A stretch of DNA of 10,622 bases, from NCBI GenBank assembly GCA_035763625.1, contig DASUAS010000249.1, forward strand, positions 1 through 10,622, in the 5' to 3' direction. The first letter of the stretch is position 1. Every line of letters begins with the position of its first letter. The notes beneath the pieces are model-generated. The model was not told the origin of the DNA. It made no database searches and saw only the letters and a program-made list of their open reading frames with translations. Of the stretch, positions 6,550 to 10,622 are shown one piece after another. The translations under genes and the position numbers were made by a program. This DNA comes from DASUAS01 sp035763625. GTDB lineage: Bacteria; Actinomycetota; Acidimicrobiia; IMCC26256; DASPTH01.

Positions 6550-7587
6550 ATGAGGGTCGACCTCCGCTCCGACACTGTCACCACGCCGACGCCCGAGATG
6601 CGCCGGGCGATGGCCGAGGCCGAGGTCGGCGACGACGCCTACCGCGAGGACCCGACCGTCCGCCGCCTCGAATCGCTCGCCGCCTCGTTGCTCGGGATGG
6701 ACGCCGCCCTCTACGTGCCGTCGGGCACCATGGCCAACCAGGTCGCGCTGCGCACGCACGGCGTCCCGGGCACCGAGGTGCTCTGCGGGGCGCGCGCGCA
6801 CGTGTACCGCCACGAACGTGCGGCGTCGGCGGTGAACGCGGGCGTGCAGCTCCGCCCGCTGCCCGATGCCGACGGACGGGTGCACCGCGGTGACGTCGAG
6901 CACGCGCTCGCCGGCGCGGCGCACCACCTCCCCGACATCAGCGCGCTGTTCCTCGAGAACACCAACATGCCCGCGTGTGGACGGCCCGCCAGTGCAGCCG
7001 AAGTCGGTGGGGTCGTGACCGCCGCCCGCGCCGGCGGCCTCGCGGTGCACTGCGACGGGGCGCGCATCTGGAACGCCGCCATCGCGCTCGAGGTGTCGCC
7101 GGCTGCGCTGGTCGACGGGTGCGACACCGCGATGTTCTGCCTCTCCAAGGGGCTCGGCGCGCCGGTCGGATCGATCCTGTGCGGCGTACGCGACCACATC
7201 GACGCGGCGCGCACCCACCGGGCGCGTCTCGGCGGCCAGATGCGCCAGGCGGGCGTCATCGCCGCCGCTGGCATCGTGGCCTTGGAGACCATGGTCGAAC
7301 GCCTCGCCGACGACCACGCGCGCGCCCGGCGACTCGCCGAGGCCGTCGCCGATGCCTTCCCGGGGAGCCTCGATCCCGACGCGGTGCGCACCAACATCGT
7401 CTGTGCGCGGGCCGACGCGTTCCCATCCGACCTGCTGGAGGTGCTCGCGGCCGACGGCGTGCTCGCGGGCACCGTCGATCCCGACACCGTGCGCTTCGTC
7501 ACCCACCACGACGTCGACGACGCCGGCGTCGACCACGCGATCGCAGTGCTGCGCGGCATCGCGTCCGGATCGCGCGGTCGGATCTGA
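6550..7587 (+). CDS. ltaE: Threonine aldolase, low-specificity L-type (PLP)
   Basis: Cleaves L-threonine or L-allo-threonine to glycine and acetaldehyde; 345 residues, fold-type I PLP enzyme of the cytoplasm. DLRSDTVTTPTPEMRRAM opens the protein as in E. coli LtaE. VGDDAYREDPTVRRLE and VPSGTMANQVAL carry the phosphate-binding region, and GARAHVYRHE keeps the active-site His (E. coli His83). HCDGARIWNA gives Asp169 and Arg172, CLSKGLGAPVGS the Schiff-base Lys200, and LGGQMRQAG the typical C-terminal block. In the loop usually read ENTH, this protein has ENTN. The start ATG lies 10 bases after the thioesterase stop and lacks both a Shine-Dalgarno sequence and a -10-like box, so it is probably the third gene of the pfp-tesB unit. 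The exact threonine stereochemistry preference cannot be told. Confidence 0.9.
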   Translation: MRVDLRSDTVTTPTPEMRRAMAEAEVGDDAYREDPTVRRLESLAASLLGMDAALYVPSGTMANQVALRTHGVPGTEVLCGARAHVYRHERAASAVNAGVQLRPLPDADGRVHRGDVEHALAGAAHHLPDISALFLENTNMPACGRPASAAEVGGVVTAARAGGLAVHCDGARIWNAAIALEVSPAALVDGCDTAMFCLSKGLGAPVGSILCGVRDHIDAARTHRARLGGQMRQAGVIAAAGIVALETMVERLADDHARARRLAEAVADAFPGSLDPDAVRTNIVCARADAFPSDLLEVLAADGVLAGTVDPDTVRFVTHHDVDDAGVDHAIAVLRGIASGSRGRI

Positions 7588-7591
7588 CCGC

Positions 7592-7597
7592 TACTCT
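7592..7597 (+). promoter_or_regulatory. Predicted -10 element (TACTCT) for the PIG-L deacetylase gene
   Basis: TACTCT matches TANNNT and ends 6 bases before GTG 7604, implying a leaderless transcript. It lies in the 16-base gap after the threonine aldolase stop. It supports the GTG as the start, because the family's AHPDD motif follows 16 codons later. Confidence 0.45.
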
Positions 7598-7603
7598 CGG
7601 ATC

Positions 7604-8326
7604 GTGGCCGCGCCCGACGAGATGCCCGCGAGCGCGTTGGCCGTCTACGCGCATCCGGACGATCCCGAGATCTCGGCTGGCGGCACCCTCGCCCGCTGGG
7701 CGGAAGCCGGCGCCGAGGTGTGGGTGTTGATCACGACCAAGGGCGACAAGGGCACGCAGGATCCCGCCGCCGATCCCGACGCGCTCGCCGCCCAGCGGAT
7801 CGAGGAGACGGCGGCGGCCGCGGCGCGGCTCGGCTTCGCCGGCACCCGCCACCTCCACCATCCCGACGGCGAGCTCGTCGACGACGACGAGCTGCGCGGG
7901 TCGATCGTGCGCGTCATCCGTGAGGTGCGACCCGAGGTCGTCCTCTGCCCCGACCCGACCGCGGTCTTCTTCGGCGATGGCTACTACAACCATCGCGACC
8001 ACCGCGTCACCGGTTGGGCGACGCTCGACGCGGTCGCGCCCGCGGCGGGGAACCCCCACTACTTCCCGGAGCACGTCGACGAGGGACTCGCGGTCCATCA
8101 CGTCCGCGCCGTCTACCTGTCGGGCACGCTCGAGCCCAACTGCTGGATCGACATCTCCGACACGCTCGAGCGCAAGATCGACGCGCTGTTCTGCCACGCG
8201 AGCCAGCTCCCCGACGAGGCGGGGGAGTGGTTCCGCGACTTCCTCCGCGAGCGCGCCGAGGAGGCGGGCGCCGCGGCCAACGTGAAGTTCGCCGAGCCCT
8301 TCCGCAAGCTCACCTTCCGTCCCTGA
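7604..8326 (+). CDS. PIG-L family (LmbE-like) zinc N-deacetylase
   Basis: Predicted 240-residue zinc-dependent deacetylase acting on an N-acetylated sugar or sugar conjugate. AVYAHPDDPEISAGGTLARW has the zinc ligands His17 and Asp20 and the probable general base Asp19. HHPDGEL and the YNHRDHR segment follow; His133 is the expected third zinc ligand, with His130 three residues before it, as in the HPDH motif of MshB. Family members deacetylate GlcNAc-inositol (MshB), mycothiol conjugates (Mca), GlcNAc-malate (BshB) and glycolipids, and the sequence does not settle which applies. In an actinobacterium a mycothiol-related role is possible. No signal peptide is seen, so it is cytoplasmic. GTG 7604 is chosen because a TACTCT box sits 6 bases upstream and it yields the usual short lead before the first motif. 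Confidence 0.85.
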   Translation: MAAPDEMPASALAVYAHPDDPEISAGGTLARWAEAGAEVWVLITTKGDKGTQDPAADPDALAAQRIEETAAAAARLGFAGTRHLHHPDGELVDDDELRGSIVRVIREVRPEVVLCPDPTAVFFGDGYYNHRDHRVTGWATLDAVAPAAGNPHYFPEHVDEGLAVHHVRAVYLSGTLEPNCWIDISDTLERKIDALFCHASQLPDEAGEWFRDFLRERAEEAGAAANVKFAEPFRKLTFRP

Positions 8327-8349
8327 CCGGCTCCGCCCCAGGGTGTTCC

Positions 8350-8388
8350 TGCGTCAGAGTCGCGGCATGGCGCCGCAACTTCGACGCA
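8350..8388. other. Long imperfect hairpin between convergent genes
   Basis: Bases 8350-8366 pair with 8372-8388 around the 5-base loop ATGGC. Of 17 positions, 14 are Watson-Crick, one is G-U, and two are A-C mismatches. The outer arm TGCGTC/GACGCA and inner arm GCGGC/GCCGC are perfect. It lies in the 89-base gap between the deacetylase stop and the stop of the small membrane protein gene. It may end transcription from either side, or be a copy of a dispersed palindromic repeat. No U-tract follows on either strand. Confidence 0.6.
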
Positions 8389-8415
8389 TGGTGCTGGTGG
8401 GTTCGGACGCGGGGA

Positions 8416-8754
8416 TCAGGTCGGGGGGTTCTGGCGGCGCCACTCGGCCATGGCGCGCAGCACCAGGACCGCGACGATGCCGACGCCGCCCGCGCCGATC
8501 GCCGCGCCGACGAACGCGCCCACGAGGTGCGAGAGATCGCTCTGCGAGCTCACGTCGGCGATGCCGAAGCCGATGATGCCGCCGAGGATGCCCGCGACCA
8601 CGACGCCGCCGAAGGCCAGGAGGAACGCCCAGCGCGACGGCAGCATCGGCGGCGTGCTGTCGTCGTCCGATGCGTCGTCCGATGCGTCGCCGGGCGCGCG
8701 ACCTGGCGCGCGTTCGGGGACGGGTCCAGGAGCCGGTTCAGGAGCCTCGGCCAT
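8416..8754 (-). CDS. Small two-helix membrane protein with acidic, proline-rich N-terminus
   Basis: A protein of 112 residues that I cannot assign to a named family. Residues 1-38 are rich in Pro, Ala, Glu and Asp (including DDASDDASDDD, coded by a 12-base tandem repeat) and look disordered. Two hydrophobic helices follow at about 43-66 and 77-99. Both are rich in spaced glycines (GGVVVAGILGGIIGFG and GAFVGAAIGAGGVG), a pattern that favours tight helix packing. A short polar QSDLSH loop joins them, and the tail AEWRRQNPPT is basic, so both termini are probably cytoplasmic. ATG 8754 is supported by a TACCAT box 6 bases upstream. It is divergent from the mannose synthase gene and might be functionally linked, since that enzyme works at the membrane, but this is only context. 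Confidence 0.65.
   Translation of the reverse strand: MAEAPEPAPGPVPERAPGRAPGDASDDASDDDSTPPMLPSRWAFLLAFGGVVVAGILGGIIGFGIADVSSQSDLSHLVGAFVGAAIGAGGVGIVAVLVLRAMAEWRRQNPPT
8661..8689. repeat. 12-base tandem repeat, about 2.4 copies
   Basis: CGTCGTCCGATG occurs at 8661-8672 and 8673-8684, with a partial third unit after it. It lies in the coding sequence of the small membrane protein and encodes the DDAS repeats of its acidic N-terminal segment. Being in multiples of three, copy-number change would keep the frame. Confidence 0.8.
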
Positions 8755-8760
8755 CGGTCG

Positions 8761-8766
8761 ATGGTA
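8761..8766 (-). promoter_or_regulatory. Predicted -10 element (TACCAT) for the small membrane protein gene
   Basis: On the minus strand TACCAT fits TANNNT and ends 6 bases before ATG 8754, implying a leaderless transcript. It lies in the 59-base divergent spacer shared with the mannose synthase gene. Confidence 0.45.
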
Positions 8767-8799
8767 TTGCCATGCAGGAGTTCGCCACGACCTGGCCGG

Positions 8800-8805
8800 T
8801 AGGCT
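8800..8805 (+). promoter_or_regulatory. Predicted -10 element (TAGGCT) for the mannose synthase gene
   Basis: TAGGCT fits TANNNT and ends 8 bases before ATG 8814. With the usual 6-8 base distance to the first transcribed base, the mRNA would begin at or next to the start codon. No -35 consensus is visible. Confidence 0.45.
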
Positions 8806-8813
8806 CCCCGGCG

Positions 8814-9560
8814 ATGCGCGTCCTCGTGATGCTGCCGACCTACAACGAAATCGAGAACATCCAGGACGTCCTCGAGCGCGCGCGTGCTGCGCTGCCGGAC
8901 GCCGACATCCTCGTCATCGACGACGGCAGCCCTGACGGCACCGCCGACCAGGCCGAGAAGCTCGGCGAAGTCGTCGGTGGCGTCGACGTGCTGCGCCGCG
9001 CGCAGAAGTCGGGCCTCGGGTCTGCGTACCGCGCCGGGTTCCGCGTCGGGCTCGCGCGCGGCTACGACGTGATGGTCGAGATGGACGCCGACCTGTCGCA
9101 CGACCCCGCGGTGCTCCCGGACCTGGTCGCCGCGATCGACGGCGGCGCCGACCTCGCCATCGGCTCGCGGTACGTGCCCGGCGGATCGATTCCCGACTGG
9201 ACGCGCCTTCGGCGTGCCATCTCGCGCGGGGGTGGGCTCTACGCCCGGACCATGCTCGGGCTCTCGGTGCAGGACGCCACCGCCGGCTTCCGCGCCTACC
9301 ACCGCGACAACCTCTCGCGCATCGACCTCGACCGCGTGCGGGCCGACGGGTACGGCTTCCAGGTGGAGATGACCTACCTCACCGAGCGCAACGGGGGCCG
9401 GATCGTCGAGGTCCCGATCACCTTCCGCGACCGCAGCCTCGGTCGCTCGAAGATGTCGAGCCGCATCGTGGTGGAGGCGTTCCTGCTGGTCACGTGGTGG
9501 GCGGTGCGCGACCGCGTGGCCTCGATCGGCCGTCGGAAGGCGTCCCGCGCGCGACACTGA
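8814..9560 (+). CDS. Polyprenol-phosphate mannose synthase (Dpm1/Ppm1-type family 2 glycosyltransferase)
   Basis: Transfers mannose from GDP-mannose to polyprenyl phosphate at the inner face of the membrane, giving the lipid-linked mannose used for lipomannan-type glycolipids and protein mannosylation in actinobacteria. The 248 residues match the catalytic domain alone. VLVMLPTYNEIENI starts the GT-A fold, VIDDGSPDGTA holds Asp36 and Asp37, and EMDADLSHDP is the DAD metal site (91-93). IGSRYVPGG, DATAGFRAY, ADGYGFQVEMTYL and PITFRDRSLGRSKM (201-214) are characteristic of the Dpm1 branch rather than of generic family 2 enzymes. No C-terminal membrane helices are present, so it is soluble or peripheral, unlike DPMS with attached membrane segments. 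The Lnt-like domain fused in some mycobacterial Ppm1 proteins is absent. The Nudix gene follows 5 bases after the stop. Confidence 0.9.
   Translation: MRVLVMLPTYNEIENIQDVLERARAALPDADILVIDDGSPDGTADQAEKLGEVVGGVDVLRRAQKSGLGSAYRAGFRVGLARGYDVMVEMDADLSHDPAVLPDLVAAIDGGADLAIGSRYVPGGSIPDWTRLRRAISRGGGLYARTMLGLSVQDATAGFRAYHRDNLSRIDLDRVRADGYGFQVEMTYLTERNGGRIVEVPITFRDRSLGRSKMSSRIVVEAFLLVTWWAVRDRVASIGRRKASRARH
9553..9558 (+). promoter_or_regulatory. Possible -10-like element (GACACT) for the Nudix gene
   Basis: GACACT ends 7 bases before ATG 9566 and has the same ACACT core as the box before the phosphofructokinase gene. It overlaps the end of the mannose synthase coding sequence, so chance is a real alternative and readthrough from that gene is equally possible. 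Confidence 0.25.
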
Positions 9561-9565
9561 GGCAC

Positions 9566-10066
9566 ATGGCGCTCTCCGAGTTCACCGTCGCGGGTGCGCT
9601 CGTCGAGTCTCCCCAGGGTCTGCTGCTCGTCCGCAACCAACGGCGCGGCGGCGCCACCGACTGGAGCACGCCCGGTGGCGTCATCGACCCCACCGACGCG
9701 TCGCTGCGCGCCGGGCTCACCCGCGAGGTGTGGGAGGAGACCGGCCTGCACGTCACCGAGTGGGAAGGACCGCTCTACGAGGTGCGGGCCACCGCGGTCC
9801 AGCTCGGGTGGGTGATGCGCTGCGAGGTGCACCGCGCCCTCGCGTTCCAAGGCGATCTCGTGGTCGACGATCCCGACGGCATCGTGGTGGAAGCGACGTT
9901 CGCGGCGGCGGACGCGTGTAGCGAGTTCCTCGCGCTGTGCGCGCCATGGGTGCGCGAACCGCTGGCCGACTGGATCGAGCAACGCTGGGGGCCCGACGAC
10001 GCGCGCGAGTACGCGTACGACGTCTTCGGCGCGTCTCGCGACGACCTACGGGTGGTGCGCAGCTGA
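9566..10066 (+). CDS. Nudix hydrolase with an atypical Nudix box
   Basis: Nudix-fold hydrolase of 166 residues, predicted to cleave a nucleoside diphosphate linked to another group; the substrate is unknown. WSTPGGVIDPTD leads into REVWEETGL, which keeps the Arg and the three metal-binding Glu of the REUxEExGU half. Against the family pattern Gx5Ex7REUxEExGU, the first Glu is Asp and there is one extra residue between the glycine pair and the Arg (14 instead of 13). The N-terminal strand FTVAGALVESPQGLLLVRNQ is typical of the fold. The C-terminal 60 or so residues (from CSEFLALCAPWV) hold helices but no recognised domain. ATG 9566 lies 5 bases after the mannose synthase stop, so the two are probably cotranscribed. 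Confidence 0.82.
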   Translation: MALSEFTVAGALVESPQGLLLVRNQRRGGATDWSTPGGVIDPTDASLRAGLTREVWEETGLHVTEWEGPLYEVRATAVQLGWVMRCEVHRALAFQGDLVVDDPDGIVVEATFAAADACSEFLALCAPWVREPLADWIEQRWGPDDAREYAYDVFGASRDDLRVVRS

Positions 10067-10089
10067 CTTCTCCCCCTCTTCGCCGCCCC

Positions 10090-10147
10090 GCTCGCCCAGC
10101 TCGCTCCGTCCCTGCGGGCGAGCACGGGCGAAGCCCGCACTCGCCCG
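10090..10147 (+). other. Two mutually exclusive GC-rich hairpins in the nudix-dinB gap
   Basis: The proximal hairpin has an 8-bp stem CGGGCGAG (10115-10122)/CTCGCCCG (10140-10147), a 2x2 CA/CA internal loop, a 5-bp stem CGGGC/GCCCG (10125-10129/10133-10137) and a GAA loop. The same GGGCGAGC segment (10116-10123) can instead pair with GCTCGCCC at 10090-10097 (8 bp, 18-base loop). The two cannot form together. The 127-base gap holds no other gene; without a U-tract, a terminator role for the Nudix gene is uncertain. Confidence 0.55.
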
Positions 10148-10193
10148 GATCGCCGGACGGGTTCGGTCACACCGCGCTCTCTCCGCCCCGGCC

Positions 10194-10622
10194 GTGACGC
10201 GGGCGGAAGCCAGCATCCTGCACGTCGACCTCGACGCGTTCTACGCGTCGGTCGAGCAGCACGACGACCCGTCGCTCGCCGGCCGTCCGGTCATCGTCGG
10301 TGGCCTCGGGCCGCGGGGCGTCGTGGCCGCGGCCAGCTACGAGGCGCGGGCGTTCGGGGTGTACTCGGCCACGCCGATGGTGCGGGCCCGTCGCGCCTGC
10401 CCCGACGGCGTGTTCCTGGCGCCCCGCTTCGAGCGCTACCGCGACCTCAGCACCGAGGTCATGGCGGTCCTCCGCTCCTACACGCCGCTGGTCGAACCGA
10501 TCGCCCTCGACGAGGCGTTCCTCGACGTCGAGGGCGCCCGCCGGCTCCACGGCACCGGCCCCGAGATCGCGGCGGCGATCCGCACGCGGGTGAAGGCCGA
10601 CACCGGCCTGACCGCGTCGGTC
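10194..10622 (+). CDS. dinB: DNA polymerase IV (Y-family, DinB), 3' end missing
   Basis: Low-fidelity translesion DNA polymerase; only the first 143 residues (fingers/palm start) are in the window. ILHVDLDAFYASVEQ carries the first catalytic Asp (Asp12). RPVIVGGLGPRGVVAAASYEARAFGV (residues 31-56) is the nucleotide-binding region with the conserved YEAR, and VEPIALDEAFLDVEGARRL holds the catalytic Asp106 and Glu107. The usual SxDE motif reads ALDE here, Ser being replaced by Ala at 104. GTG 10194 is taken as the start because it gives a short lead before the first motif; no Shine-Dalgarno sequence or -10 box in the leaderless position is seen. An SOS (LexA) box is not evident in the 127-base upstream gap. 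The frame runs open to the last base. Confidence 0.93.
   Translation, partial: MTRAEASILHVDLDAFYASVEQHDDPSLAGRPVIVGGLGPRGVVAAASYEARAFGVYSATPMVRARRACPDGVFLAPRFERYRDLSTEVMAVLRSYTPLVEPIALDEAFLDVEGARRLHGTGPEIAAAIRTRVKADTGLTASV

Noticed and set aside
6364..7536. A 390-residue minus-strand open frame antisense to threonine aldolase
   Set aside because: The plus strand carries all threonine aldolase motifs; the antisense frame is a by-product of third-position GC bias.
10067..10193. LexA/SOS box upstream of dinB
   Set aside because: No sequence resembling the actinobacterial GAACnnnnGTTC type could be seen in this gap.
1..10622. A new defence or mobile system
   Set aside because: All but two genes match well-known metabolic or repair families. 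There are no nuclease, helicase, reverse transcriptase, toxin, integrase or transposase motifs, and composition is even across the window.

Overview
The window is about 10.6 kb of very GC-rich, gene-dense chromosomal DNA. The content points to a high-GC actinobacterium. The supporting signs are a phosphofructokinase of the actinomycete pyrophosphate type, a luciferase-like (possibly F420-dependent) oxidoreductase, a polyprenol-phosphate mannose synthase, frequent GTG starts, almost no Shine-Dalgarno sequences, and several starts that look leaderless. A placement in or near the Acidimicrobiia is plausible, but it rests on general impression only. I see no transposase, phage gene, CRISPR array, rRNA or tRNA. 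No stretch over 300 bases lacks a gene.

Layout. (1) At 1-1552 on +, the 3' part of a ROK-family glucokinase overlaps a luciferase-like oxidoreductase by ATGA. (2) At 1576-2751 on + lies an AlaC-like alanine aminotransferase. (3) At 4598-2820 on -, a 95-residue orphan protein is followed by glycerol kinase. The junction between the two carries a perfect 13-base direct repeat (15-base period) that duplicates the stop/start signals. (4) At 4636-7587 on +, a pyrophosphate-type phosphofructokinase overlaps an acyl-CoA thioesterase II by ATGA, and a threonine aldolase follows 10 bases later. (5) At 7604-8326 on + lies a PIG-L (LmbE-like) deacetylase. (6) At 8754-8416 on - lies a small two-helix membrane protein. 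(7) At 8814-10066 on + lie a polyprenol-phosphate mannose synthase and a Nudix hydrolase. (8) From 10194 to the end on + is the 5' part of DNA polymerase IV.

Function. Most genes are housekeeping or central metabolism: glucose entry, glycerol entry, the fructose-6-phosphate/fructose-1,6-bisphosphate step, and pyruvate/alanine and threonine/glycine interconversion. The rest cover acyl-CoA hydrolysis, lipid-linked mannose supply, nucleotide clean-up and translesion synthesis. They do not form one pathway. The glycerol kinase unit and the phosphofructokinase unit diverge from a 37-base spacer in which both predicted promoters must overlap.

The most interesting non-coding signals are four. Seven gene starts have a -10-like hexamer ending 6-8 bases before the start codon, consistent with leaderless mRNAs. 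A tandem duplication sits at the glpK start. A 17-position hairpin lies between two convergent genes. Two mutually exclusive GC-rich hairpins lie ahead of DNA polymerase IV. I found no convincing new multi-gene system in this window.
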